Assembly (NCBI GenBank): GCA_002633005.1
Contig: NMRA01000031.1
Coordinates: 493,411-557,410, forward strand
Source: Phoronis australis
Taxonomy: Eukaryota; Phoronida; Phoronidae
Length of the DNA: 64,000 nucleotides
Direction: 5' to 3'
Below are positions 34,032-46,600 of this stretch, in pieces; position 1 is the stretch's first letter, and every line of letters starts with the position of its first letter. A program made the position numbers and the translations under genes. Below the pieces are notes generated by a model, which worked only from the letters and a program-made list of their open reading frames with translations, made no database searches and had not been told where the DNA came from.

Positions 34032-37000
34032 CTGCGGCAAAGCCTGTTGCCGCCCGCGAGTATCGGAAATGACCGCATCCCGCATTGCCTGGGCTTCGGA
34101 AGGAGCGGTGAATGGACGCAGCTGATTGGGAGCCCAGCGCTGCATTGTTTAATCTCAGTTGTGTATCATTCTAGTGTACTTCATTCACCAATTAAAGTTG
34201 CGGAAGCGGACACGCTAGGACAGAACTTCCGGTTGTGATTGATAGACATTTACCCAATTGCCCAATGTTTCCCCCGGCTGCGTGTAAAAACCTGGGTCGC
34301 CCGTCACGCTCTTTTTTGCCCAAATTGACCTCCACAAACCTCCTGAAGGGAAAATGCGCAATACAGTGCTGTAGAGGTAAGTAGGCGCCCAAAGCCCACC
34401 GTATCACCTCAAGCACTGAACGTTACTTACGGTGCGTAGACGCTACGTTCAAGTGCCAAAAGGTGGTCGGCTGCGCCTACGTGCGCCTACGCCCCACTAC
34501 AGCACTGGCGCAATGAGGTTACGTGGCTACTGTCGATGTTTGTGGATCAGTAATGGACATTAATTAGTTAATCAGCTCTAAAGACAGATTCAAATCAGTG
34601 GGAAGTAGGCGCAGACAACCACCTTTTGGTATTTACACTTTACGTACCGTTATACGTTCAGTGCTCAACTTAGGTAATACGATGGGCTTTGGGCGCCAAC
34701 GTACCTCATATTTTATCACTACAGCACTGGTTCAATACTATTTTCATTATACCTACATGTCTAAAGAGTAGTCTGAAGCCCTGTCATGGCGTGCCCGCAT
34801 CCTAACAGTGATTGAAATACATTAGAATGATACAAAACTCTTCATACACCAAGATCACACAATGACTCTTTATTGCAGCGCCGGGCTCCAAATCCGCTTC
34901 CACCAATCTCTACCACGCCCCTCTCGAAATCCAGGGGAAGAACACTTCCAGTATATGATGAAATCGGTCATGAATGCCCAAACAAGAAACAGTCCCAAAG
35001 ATATATCCAAGAACATGGTGATCAATAATTACGAAGCACACTGCGATGAGCATTGTGTGAAGTTTCAAAACCAAGCCTGTCACGTGATATAATACTGGTA
35101 TAAATTACATCAAATGGCACTAAATTACACAGTGATTTTCCTTGTTATAAAAAACGACATAATACTGTGGAAAGAGTGACCAAGGTCACTGAAACCAACA
35201 GTAAAAAATTATTATTTTGCTCAAGGTTGAAGCTTGTCTCAAATTCTAGAAGTAGGCAATATTGTCCGTCCCAAATTCAAGAATCATCCGAAAAACCGTA
35301 AAATTTCCCATTCTGTAAATCAGTTAAAAGTTAACAGAAAAATCGTACTTGCCCCAAATTCCAGAATCAAGAGTTTCCGTGTCCCAAATTCAACAGACTG
35401 TCCCAAATTCTACAGGGAGAATTTTTACCGTAATATTATAAACTTGTATCGTATAACGTATCATTGGTGGTAGAATATAGGGATGTTTAACGAACACAAT
35501 GTTGTTAATTCACTTTCCAAGACACTACTAGTTCTCTAAATCAAGGACCATTATATTGGACAATTGATCTTTTTATTCGCCCATGTGGTCACATATTGTC
35601 GTCTTGTCTGAGTGTCTACTCGATATCTCAAGAAACCCTGGTTGGATATTTATGAAATTTGGTACAACGGCGAAGGGCGTCACAAAAACGGTCCGTGCAG
35701 TCTGGTCATGGCGGCGTTGCTTTCTCAGTATTTGTGGGAAGAGTTTTTCCAGATGTTATCTAAAGAATGAATTTCAATGAAACTTGACCCAGAGATATGT
35801 GATGTCAATGCGTTGGCACCATTTTGCTTTTCGGGCGACGGGTTCCTTCACTGCAGCGCGGCGACTGGTTCCACCACTGCAGCGCATCTTGAAGACCATT
35901 TTGGGAAAGAGTGTTTCCGTATGATATCTAGTAAACGGGTTGATGCCTTTCAATGAAACTTAAACACCAAAATATTTGATGTCAATGCCGACGCCGGTGT
36001 CATTCGATTTTCGGGTGCATTGGAGGACTAAAGCAGTGCTTCCTAGTGACCATCTTGAAGAAGAATGTTACCGGATAGAGAACCCATTGATGGATTTCAA
36101 TGAAACTTGCTAATGTTTTGCATCTTGGTAAAATTGATTAAGTAACATTAATTGCACCTCACCTTAACCCATAGGAACATGTCGTTTGTGTTTGCGATGC
36201 ACCTTGGGTACGTGTCAACATCCCCAGCTGGTAGATTGTTGATTTTAGCGTGGTAAACAAAACAAAAGTTGATAGTTTACTGTAGCTAGTGGCAAGTAAA
36301 GACAAGGAGCTGACATTGAGGCCATTGTGACATATTCAATGGCAAGTAGAGACAAGGAGCTGACATTGTGGCCATTGTGACAGTTAGGATACATTACTGT
36401 CACTCAACGTACAAAATATATTCAAAAGAACAATTACTATATACTAAACTCCTTTTGAAATACATAAGCCGAATTGCCAATATTGTCCTACTTTTGGAAG
36501 TGGATATTGTCCCGCTCGCTGTTGGAAGCTCTGTATCACGTCCTTCCACAGCATTGGAATGTCCTGCTTTTGGACTTGCAAGTCGAAACTTCACACACCA
36601 ACACACTGTTAGTGCGCGGATGCATGTTTTCATGCTTTTGGGCATGGTACACCCTATTTCCCTTTTCCATTTTCGAGATGACTGGACACTTTACCAACTT
36701 GCATTTATATCGTCTCATGCCTACACAGTTCTTAAAGTGATGTCCCAACGTTTTTAGGCTCAAATTGAAAAGGAATTGGGCAATGCTGCTTACATGGAAA
36801 AGAAATTTGAGGAAGCTCACCAATGTTACGACAGAGCTATTCAGCTAGATCCGACCAACATCACATTCTACACTAATAAAGCAGGTATGGAGAATAAGCG
36901 CTTTTACTCACCTGATCAGCACTGTTTGCGTTTCTTTATTGTTGAAGTTAAAAACTGCATTTCACCCTTTTACTCTTATAAGATGTGTCTCAAAATTTTC

Positions 37001-40000
37001 AGGGCTCGACAAATTAGCTGCACTATGGCCGCTTTGAGACATGAAATTTGGAAATGGCAGGCTCAGATTGTGTCCTACTATCCTTAATCACATTAACTGA
37101 ATGCAACATTTGAAGACGCATGTGTTAAAGTGCCAGTAAAGACAGCGGAGTCTCAGATGTGAACTCATCTTTACAATGAATCAAGTTTGGCCAAATTTGA
37201 AGTGCATTAAAACACTATGTTGCGTCCCAAACTGGATTAGTTAATAATCATTTAAACTAATTAACAAGCACATTTTACCCTGCTCTGGACTACAAAATTG
37301 TTCTACCAGAAGTCACTCTTACTAAAACGGCATTGTTTGAAGGGTTTTCTAATTCTAATTTCACAGAACCTTTTCAGTTATTTCTTTTTATATTGAATCT
37401 AGCTTGACTTATGGCATCTGCGATTTTTACCCAACCCACCGTTGCACTTAAAATTTTGTTACCAGTGCCTGTTGAATATTTCTGGCTACGACAGTGATTG
37501 CGACATGACACATCGGGTTATTGCGACGTCACGAAATGTAGCAGTCCAACACCAGTGCTCTCGATAACCTTCCTCGTTTTGTTTTCAGCTGTCTACTTCG
37601 AGCAGTGCAATTTTGTGGAATGTATAAAGATATGCGAACAAGCTGTCTCAGTGGGCCAGAACAACCAAGCAGATTGCAAGTTGATAGCCAAGTGAGAATT
37701 GTTCTGAAGAGTCCTGACAAGCGTTGTTGCAGACCTTTCTGCAGATGGGTTTTAAATTCTTGTGAGATAAGACCTTGTGAAATGGCAAGCTTTGGGGACG
37801 AGAGTACAATCGTGACATGAATTTTGTCTAGATCAGACATTTAAACTTACTGATGCCAACTGTACACGTAACTGAAATTGCTTGTACTTCAAAACTTACG
37901 AGAATGACAACTGCACAGTAGAATTGTTAAAGTAATCTAGAACTTGGTACTTAGAACTGGAGGCAAACGACATACACGACTGTTTTTAAAATTGAAAAGT
38001 AAATAGTAGCCGTCTTTGAATTTTTAAAATCGATGCATAATAACATAAATTAGTGAAAAGTGTTTCTTCAGTGTGGCACCTAAGGCAGGAGCATTAATTT
38101 GCGAATTAATTAGGACGGGTTAGTCACTGCCCTGCACAGGCTCGGTTAGGAGTTGGCATAACAAAACCCAAAATGTTAGCGTAGGATTTGTCTCATATTC
38201 AGGAACACCGTCAATTTCACAAGAGAAACTTGTGCAGTTTCTGTTAGTTTATTGAATGGCACATGTTCCGATGTATTCGCAGGGCCTTTGCGCGGATGGG
38301 GAAAGCATACAAGCGAAAAAGTGACTTGAAAAATGCATTGTTGAATTTCAACAAATCATTAGCAGAACACAAGGCCCCGGATGTAGAGAAATTAGTGAAA
38401 GAGGTAAAAAAATGAAGTGGAGTTAAACAAGCTTCCTGATTCAGTAATGTCTGGATAAGAGTGGGCCGTTACAGGCCGGTGTCAGATGACCACTGGTGTA
38501 GGAGTGGGTCACTGGCCGGTGTCTGAGGACCACTGGTGTGTGCTGGTAGAAGTGTACTGCAAGCTCTTAAATTTCACATTTTAATGCCAATTGACTAAAG
38601 TTTACTATTTTAATTTGTTTGTTTGTCATGTCTATTGGCAATTTACTTCATAATTGTAGACCTGGGTTGAGTTGCATAAAGCTTCAAAAGTTATCCCCTG
38701 GATAAGTTTAATTGTTGCATGACCTCATGTGCATTGTTCAACAATAATAACGTGACGCGTGATAATGCGACGTCATTGTTGCTATACCGCGTATAACTTT
38801 TATGCAACTGGGCCCTGATGGTTGGAAACTGTACAGAGAACATGAGAGAGTGTCTGTGAAGCTATCCAATTAGAAGAAATACTGTTAAGGAAAGCCAATC
38901 ACATATGTCGGGCACTGGTTACAGTCTGGCTAAAAAGAACGACATTGCAACTTTAGTGCAACTACATGAAGTGTTGCTTTCCATGTTACATACGCGAAAG
39001 AGGAGTTGGTTTTGATTATAGTTGAAATGTTGTAAGGTTTTCTGTATGCTCCAGAGATGAAGTCAAACATGTTCCCTTTTTGTCTCTGCATATCAAATAA
39101 TTGTTTGTTTGTGATAGATTTCAGAAGAGGAGCTGCGTGGGCTGGATGACAGAGAAACTGAGCTAGCGTGTTCACTTAAAGAACTGATAAAGTCGGAAGG
39201 AGGGTCAGCGTCAGCTGGGACCATCTTTGTCAAAATGGGCAATATTCATAAAGAGCGGGCTTTGTTGACAAAATGTGTCCAGCATTGTGTTACTGCTTCC
39301 GCGCTGTATAACGCTGCTTTAATAAGAACAAAGGATGAAGAGTTAGTTAAGGGTCTTGAGGCGACAGTAAGAGAAAATGAACAAGCATTTTGTGACCTAT
39401 TGTCATTGCCTGGGAATAAAGTTCCCGTTGATTACAAGGCAGATGTAAAAAATATGTTGGACAGTATCAGAAAAAGAGTTTCACCAACGGCCGAAAAATT
39501 ATTGGAGGATTATAACAAGGCACTCCAATTAGATCCAACTGAAACTGAGCGTTTGTCGTTGGAAAAAGAGTTTGTAGAGGAAACTAGGAAAGTCTTTAAC
39601 GACATGTGTTCTGATATAATTTCTCTTGATGGGCTTCTCATGTCAAAAGCGGAGGAAATATTAGGGTCACCTCCACAGGAGTACGCAGCTATAGCCATGG
39701 GGTCTTTAGCAAGAGGAGAGGCAACGCCGTTTTCGGATCTTGAGTGGGCAATTCTGGTTCAAGATGAAAGTAAAGACCTTGAGTACTTCCGAAACTTGGT
39801 ACGACTTGTGCATTTATTTGTCTTAAATTTTGGAGAGACATATCTTAGAACCATGAGTATCAAATCACTGAATGATTACTATACTCCTGGTGGGAATTGG
39901 TTCTTGGACGACGTAGTGGCACGTGGGTTTGAATTCGACAGTGCCGCCCCCTATGCGTGCAAGACCCCGTTAGGACGAGCTGACAGACCAGATAGACCAG

Positions 40001-42009
40001 GTATAGAGTTGATCAGAACACCTGAAAAGATGGCCGAGATCTGTGAGTATGATACAGCATTAAAGGAAGGCTACATATTTGATCGCATTCTTTCCACTAC
40101 TGTGAAGCTTCATGGTAGCCAAGGTGCCGACCGTCTTGTGGAAGAATTTAAAGAAAAGAGGAAAAAGTATAAAGCTGATGGCCGAGTACTTGAAAAGGTG
40201 CATCGGGAAGTCATGGAAATACTCCAGGAATTTAGACCACAAAGAATGCTTGTTGACAACATGGTTAATGACGTTAAGCAAGATATGTTCCGATTGCCTA
40301 CTGTGATCATGAGCTTGTTAAAGACACTGTTCGGAGTGGATAGTGAATTCACATGGGACGTTTTGAGCGAAATGGAAGATAAGAAAATGTTGACAGAAGA
40401 CGGTTGCCATAATTTACTGGTGGTTGTGTCCATTGTTGCTCTCCTGAGGCTGGTGATGTATTGTCAGAAGTCTTGTCAAGGGGAGTTGCTATCTTGGGCA
40501 CCACAGACCCTTGAGAGTAGTGAAGCAGACTCCAAGAAAGTAACCCGACTTTACAGATACAAACCTATACTCATTCGGTATGCTTACACCATTTTTCCAT
40601 TTGCTGATTGTGTTGATGGTATAGATTTACAGACCATCTGCAAATCAAAGAAACTGGACGGCGTTTTCTACGATCAGAATTACTATCATGTCGGTTTGTT
40701 AGAGCAGAAGTTCTTTGCATTTGATAAAGCGCGACATAACTATATCTGTCATATTGAGACCAGAGCGAATAATTCGTCTTTGGAAGAAATGAATTCCAGA
40801 GATTTCCTGGATGTCAAATATGGGCCCGAGGGCAAGAATATTTCTTGCAACGTTAACGATGATTCCGTACTGTCTTGTTTGCGACTGATTGGAGGTACGT
40901 ATCACGCCGAGGGTCATTTTCGAGAGGCGTCTGAGTTCTACACATATGCACTGAATGCAATTATCAGGCGGTATAAACACACCACCTTATCGAAGTCGTG
41001 TCTTGAATCAATTAAAGAGGCTGGTGATAAAAGCTCATTCTGTGGACAAGTCCTTCATGATATGTGCGAAGTATATTATATATTGGGTCATTATGACTTA
41101 GCTCTAGATTTTGCGAACTACTCGTTGAAAATTTTCCAAAGTTTGAAAATCATCCGGGCCACCATATATTGTAGAAAGAGCATTGGCATGATTTGTTGTG
41201 CAATGGTAAAGTACGATGAAGCTTTGGGAAATTACAACATTGCATTGGATGGTCTAAAGAATGACTGCGAGAGCTTCAGTCTGCAAATATTAAAATATCA
41301 TATTATTCATCGCAAGGGACTTGTGTATGAAAGACGTGGAAATCATGACTTAGCACTAGAAAATCATAAAGAAGCGTTGAAAGGCTTGCAAGAGATCTGT
41401 GGATACGGGGACCATTTCCAAATTGCATCTGGTTTACGAGACGTTGGAAGTGCTTACGCAAATAAGGCGGAATATGAACTGGGGTTGAAATACTTTAAGG
41501 ACTCGCTAAGTATGTGTCGAACTCTAACTAAAGATGAAGACCATATTGCTACAATGGGACTGTTGCGTAACATTGGAAACTTGTACATTAAGATGGAGAG
41601 AACGGTCAAATTAGGATTGGAATATTGTGAGAAATCACTTGAAATGTGCAAACGAATTTTTGATAACGCCGACCACCCAGAAATCGCAGCATGTTTGCTA
41701 AAGCTAGGCGTTGCGTTTGGCGTCAACAATGAACACCATTTGGCTTTGCAAAGCTTTATAGACTCATTGCGCATTTGGAGAAAATTTCATGGTTATGATG
41801 ACCATCCTGAGATCGCTTCGTGTTTAACTAACCTGGCATTAGCTTACTACAACACACAGAATTACCAGTCTGCCTTGTTTCATTTCGAAGAAGCAAAAGA
41901 TATGACAATTAGGATTTTCGGGGAATCGCAACCTAGTAAGTTAGCTAGTTTGTTGAAATTTATTCGAATGGTGCGTAATGCAATGGGCAATGATGAAGAA
42001 ACCAGTTGA
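33549..42009 (+). CDS. STI1/Hop TPR2A-like domain fused to a GlnD/DUF294-type nucleotidyltransferase and KLC-like TPR repeats
   Basis: Exons 33549-33578 (or the identical 33903-33932), 36758-36884, 37589-37691, 38283-38403 and 39118-42009 join in phase into about 1090 aa. Residues 11-113 match Hop TPR2A almost residue by residue, with clamp residues K15, N19, N50, K87 and R91 that would grip the Hsp90 C-terminal MEEVD. Residues 322-336 read GSLARGE-x4-SDLE, the metal-binding signature of GlnD/DUF294-type polymerase-beta-fold nucleotidyltransferases. From about residue 700 to 1060 come around eight 42-residue TPRs of the kinesin-light-chain type (repeating DHPEIAxxLxxLGxAY pattern). No signal peptide or membrane segment, so probably cytosolic. 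The last exon is 2.9 kb without introns. AATAAA at 42632. The substrate of the nucleotidyltransferase and the biological role are unknown. The first-exon choice is the least certain part. Confidence 0.9.
34364..34729. mobile_element. Composite hAT-like foldback elements, CAGTGCTGTAG family
   Basis: Lies in intron 1 of the TPR-nucleotidyltransferase gene. The left end CAGTGCTGTAG and right end CTACAGCACTG are perfect inverted repeats, and the arms stay matched for about 120 bases (GGCGCCCAAAGCCCA, CACTGAACGTTA, CCAAAAGGTGG). A third terminus CTACAGCACTG at 34497-34507 is followed by GCGCAATG, while GCGCAATA precedes the left end: a 7 of 8 target duplication that defines a 144-base inner element (34364-34507). 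GTTCAATA after 34729 could be a second target site. Nested or rearranged insertion; no coding capacity. Confidence 0.7.
34730..35580 (+). other. Intron DNA with a recurrent TCCCAAATTC motif
   Basis: Within intron 1 of the TPR-nucleotidyltransferase gene. Between 35234 and 35420 a T(C/G)(T/C)C(C/T)CAAATTC(T/A/C)AGAA-like motif occurs five times at uneven spacing. No coding signal. Nothing else recognised. Confidence 0.4.
35600..36140 (+). repeat. Degenerate ~150-175-base tandem repeat in intron 1
   Basis: TTTCAATGAAACTT recurs at about 35772, 35947 and 36095, each preceded by a (G)TT(T)CCRKATG(A/T)TATCTA-like block, and in the first two by GATGTCAATGC downstream. A CTTCCTAGTGACCATCTTG segment near 36040 recalls the CTAGTGGCCAT cores of the 18-19 kb array, so these arrays may belong to one superfamily. 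Confidence 0.6.
36286..36386 (+). repeat. ~50-base tandem duplication
   Basis: Two copies of GGCAAGTAAAGACAAGGAGC...GGCCATTGTGACA (about 36290 and 36340) differ at two or three bases. Intronic. Confidence 0.8.
38660..38818. mobile_element. MITE in intron 4 of the TPR-nucleotidyltransferase gene
   Basis: Left part CCTGGGTTGAGTTGCATAAA ... AAAAGTTAT and right part ATAACTTTTATGCAACTGGGCCC are inverted repeats of about 25 bases with a gap in the left arm. The roughly 160-base length and GTTGCATAA-type termini fit a short non-autonomous DNA element. No coding capacity. Confidence 0.6.
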
Positions 42010-43469
42010 TCAGTTCAACTGCTGTTGAAATAACAATTCGACAGGATATATGGACTATTCCTCAAAGAAATTCCTTCAGCTAACATTCAAGAGAATGCAG
42101 TTATGTCACATTTAAATTCGTTGAAATCATATATTGTAAATTCCAGACCAGTCAAGTTTTACACAAAACAGAGTTTTCATTGTAACCTATGGCAACCGTT
42201 ACAATTTGGAAGGATCCTATGAATTTTAATTATGTTTGCACGTGGTATAGCCTCTAGCAGGAAGTCTTTTATTTGAGTGTTTTGTGTTTTTTCTGTTGTT
42301 CCTGTTACTGTTTTGGTATGTCCAGGTGACTGCTAATGTTTTTCTCCCACAAAGTACGTAAGATTTACTAACGTTTACTATCAGTGCGTTCTAGACCATT
42401 ATTTGTTTATACTTATTCAGTGTTTTTAAGTGCTCTTCCGGCGATTAGTAATATTTTAGCTGTTAGTCAGCTTTCCTAGATTAAATTGACAGTTCTTAAA
42501 GGGTCACTACAACCATTTTCTTAAAGGTCTATTCATTGAATTTTAATTGAGTTTTCCAGTTCATAACTGTTTTCGTAGTGTTTTATCTCTTTTTCAGCTT
42601 CTACGGTGTGTTTTTTTAATGCTCTTGGGAAAATAAATTCCTGAACCAGGAGTTCTTGTGTTTTTGTCCGTAGAAGCCAGCTAGGGGGAAACGTATATAT
42701 TTTGATTTAACTTGGGCCTACATGATAATAAGTACACGCTTCCATAGTTTCGAATTGAGCATATGTGCAGCGCTTGTACACTCACGTGGTGGAGAACGAG
42801 GTAGGGTCAACAAGCGGATTTGTTGATGGTTTTTGACCGAAGCACCTTGCTACGGGACGCTGTCATTGTCAGATTGCCTCGTTTTCGATGCAGTCGAAGG
42901 CAGTGTTCCCTTTTGTCAGTTGAATAGGGACCGAGCAATAGAATGCAAGATTTCTCTTAAAAAAGTTTGGAGATATAGAATTAAGCAGGTCTCGATAATG
43001 AATTTATGACAACAGTACAACACCCAAGGAGTAGTTGGAGCAGAAACCTTAGACTCAAAAATGCCTGTGGACTGTACACCCAGCGATTTTGACCGAAAGT
43101 CTCAAAAATTGCTATACATCGGAGTTCATATCTCGTACAACACAAAATGGCTGCTAGACCTGACGATCGTGTATTGAACGACGTAAAAGGGCTATAGACT
43201 CGACGATCGTGTTCAGAATATACAAGGAGATCCATGAATGCGAAGGAGGCATCAGATCCGACGATTGTGTCGCAAATGTTCACAAACTAAAGGCGGCGGA
43301 TTGTGTACCCAGGGTGTGAGGGAGAGCAATGTAATGGGGATTGAGAAGACGTTGTCATGCTTGCGTGGCGTGCCGCTGGGATGAGGATTTTCCATTTCTG
43401 AGATACTTTTTGGGTAATTTTTCATCATTTTGTTATATAATTTAGGATGGCAGTTCGAATTAAGTTATC
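42010..43469 (+). other. 3'UTR and intergenic DNA downstream of the TPR-nucleotidyltransferase gene
   Basis: AATAAA at 42632-42637 is the likely poly(A) signal, giving a 3'UTR of about 620 bases. Farther on, a (T/C)(C)GACGAT(C/T)GTGT motif recurs at about 43161, 43200 and 43258, without other structure. No gene is recognised. Confidence 0.5.
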
Positions 43470-43665
43470 ATCAAAAACCGGACGATCGCCGCACAAATAA
43501 AAAAGTTCATGTTCAATCCAACATACAGCTCAGGTAACATCCATAGTTTGGCACTTGTTGTCCTAAATTGTTGTAAATATGATGCTGATGATGTCTAATG
43601 AAAAGACGAAACGTTGAATTGAACATGAACTTTCTTATTTGTGCGGCGATCGTCAGGTTTTTGAT
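43470..43665. mobile_element. MITE with ~50-base terminal inverted repeats
   Basis: The left end (ATCAAAAACCGGACGATCGC, then GCACAAATAA and AAAGTTCATGTTCAAT) and the right end are reverse complements over about 50 bases with only three or four differences. The interior of about 95 bases is unrelated AT-rich sequence. The flanks do not show a clean target-site duplication. No coding capacity. Confidence 0.8.
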
Positions 43666-46600
43666 ATTATTGTGGCCAAAAACTGATTTAAGTTATTATC
43701 AATAACGAGACGGTACTGGATCACTACTTCTGAACTTCTGCAACTCATTGGACAGTCGTCATGGTTTAACAAATGACTGACGCCTGTAGGCACTTAACAT
43801 AGGAATTTTCCGCCTACTTTGATGTCACAAAAATGAAGCGTTTCCAGTGAGTCACTGCTGGTTTCGATGTTTTTGTTGGCCACTAAATACTGAGGAAATG
43901 AAGTTTTCGTTAACTATAAGGCCTCCCGCATCTTATTTTTTTTGAGTTGACGAAATAATTGTAAAAAGTTTACTAACTCAGTGGACAAATACGCTTAGAA
44001 AACCCGCTAAGTTGATGATTATAATGGTTAATCCATGTTGTAAGTAATTATTACTTCGCTTTTTGCAATATTGCACTTAACGCTTCACCTCTATAATTAC
44101 GTGGCGGCCAAAGTGACCTTGAAAACAAGGCTATACCTGAAGGCCAAGTTGTGGTTCAACAGCCTTGAGTGAAAGTCGATGGTCATTGACAAGCAGAGCC
44201 TTACAGAAACAAAAGCAAAAGGAAAGCAAAGTTGATTCACAAAAAGAGAACTTTTTATGAAGAAGGTACAGTCTGAGTTAAATCCTAGTAGCCTTGTGTC
44301 ATTCACGTCGATTATACAACCTTACCGATAATGTAGTCCGATTTTTTGGAGCTTCGTGATATTGATTCTATATTATGCCCTGGAATCGAGTGATAAGTGT
44401 CAGCTAAATTTTAACCTGGGAAGATTACAAGCCTACCGCTGCGTGCTCACTGTTGCATAGGTTAATAAAGACCAGCGCATACGATGTGATTTGTCGTCGC
44501 CTAAAATGTGCCGGGGCCATAAAAATCGCACAATTTATCGTTTTTTCTAGTTTAATGACACAGTTTGTAGCCGATAAAAAGACGCGAGGCCTACCGACAA
44601 GAAGTATATCGCGCGTTTGTTGGCATTAAACTAACTTTAAGCTTAAGCAGTCATAGAACTGGATTTCTATATGATGCATTCGTTAAGATCTCATTAATGA
44701 AAAAAAAAAATGTCGACGTCATTAAACTGGACAAGTCTTAGCCCGGCCGCCTGACTACTTGCATTTGCCGTCAATTTAAAACCAGACTCAATTCAACATG
44801 TCCCTTTATCATTGTTACTGTGAATGAAAGTTTAAAACTTAAATGTTTTCAGTTGAGGCTAGTTATGATATAAAATATTCATTTCCAGAACAATAATACA
44901 TCACCATTAGCCTACGCTTTCGTCATGCAAACTGCTGCGCAAGGGGATACTCGAATAATTTTGACGCAGATTTGCTTCTAGTTACACGCCTATATCAGGA
45001 GAAGACATGGCACTTATACTCGAGAACATTTTCCCAGTAATATTAATGTCATTGTTTTTAAAACTTCCAACGGGCCTAAGTATTAGCGTAGGCTTACATG
45101 CGGTATTTTGCTGTGGAAACAAAACGAGGCCGCTGTGGTGCACTAAGAATGACCTACTAACCACAAGACGTCGCTGCACATCGCAAATCCTCAAAACGAG
45201 GTGAAGCGGAAGTTTTAAAATGTTTCCAGAAGACGAATGAAACAAGATCAGGTAATAAAGAACTTTTCTGCACACAAAAAGAACACCCGAATGGTGATTT
45301 TGGTATCGTTCGATTCCTCGCATCGTAATTATTCCAAAAATAAACGAAACTGTCCCCTACCCTGGTTTTGCCTTTGCCTTTGACTTTTGCCAGTTTGGCT
45401 TAAGTCAAGAATATTTCATAGTCAAATTTCTGCTCGTATTAATTATATTAATATTTAAGTAACTGTTTCACGCCTTTTTCACAGTACCGTATTGCGTTAT
45501 GTTGAATGAAGAGTCATATGGGGATCAAAAACTTAAACTAATCTACCGACACCCATACTCTGCAGGGCGTCGCTCTTCATGAATTCAAACTGACAGACCC
45601 GTCGACCCCGAGCTACAGTCGATCCCAGGGCCAGGGCTTGAATTCCTGTGGTGACCCTGGACCCTGGTACGCATCCGCTAACAACAATCCAGCAAAAAAG
45701 AGGTTGTTTTAGAGTGTTGTGAATGTAGGTTTGTGTGGTCTTGTCTTTCATGTTGTCTCGTGTGTTCGTCTGTTAGTTGTCATTAGTGCCGTGGCCAGAT
45801 GAAACCAAGCCTGGCCATTTCGCGTCCGACGCTACGGGCTGGACGCCTGGTTTTGGTGCTCTGATATTCTCTGTGTGTTCAAGACATCAAATGAGTAAAG
45901 GTAAGCTGCACGAGAACCTGCAGTAAATAAAATAAGATTTTTAGAGGTCCAAATTTGTGAAAATGGTATTACCTCAGAGAATTCTGTGTTAAAGGATCAA
46001 ATGATCAGAATTCTAAAAATTTATGGAAAGGGGTTAAATGCTGCCCCTTGTTGCTCCATGTTTTCTCAGGAAAACTTTAGGGGGAATCTCACGAGCAAAC
46101 ACCATTTAGAATCGATGCTGTTTAACTTATATATCAACAACATGTGTCGCTGTAAAGTTGAATTGAGTGAACATGACTGTGTGAATCGGAAAATACTACG
46201 AACAGAAATTTTGACGATAAAGTACTGAGAAAACGCAATAGGGGATACATTCACATATTTTTGGAATGAGAACGATTGCCAAATCCGAAATTGTGCGTGT
46301 ATAAGTCAATGTTGTCATATTGTAAACAATTGCCAAGATTTGCAGTACTTGTAAAGTTGAATCAAATCAGTTACTGTACTTTGTTAAGAAATACTAATTG
46401 ATAATAATTGAATTACGAATTGCATGACATTCGGATAACAGTGTACAACTTACCTGGCACTGCCTCTGGCACCGTCCACAGGCATTGTCATCCACAGGCA
46501 CTCTCATCGATCGCTATTATAGTATCCTGTCGGGCATCTGATTAGAGGACCTGTGCTCTCATCAGCTGTTGGAAGGTATGTGATGAATGTGCTGTGAGTG

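Noticed and set aside
36400-36823. Overlapping frames on both strands before TPR exon 2
   Set aside because: They cross the clear acceptor at 36757 and include intron sequence; the TPR frame from 36758 explains the coding signal.
39510-41774. Several antisense frames of 60-107 codons inside the large exon
   Set aside because: They are shadows of the 924-codon sense frame and have no domain resemblance.
45541-45700. tRNA-derived SINE suggested by GTCGACCCCGAGCTAC-like sequence
   Set aside because: No proper A-box/B-box spacing, no tRNA fold and no tail; only a short match to 48593 supports a repeat.
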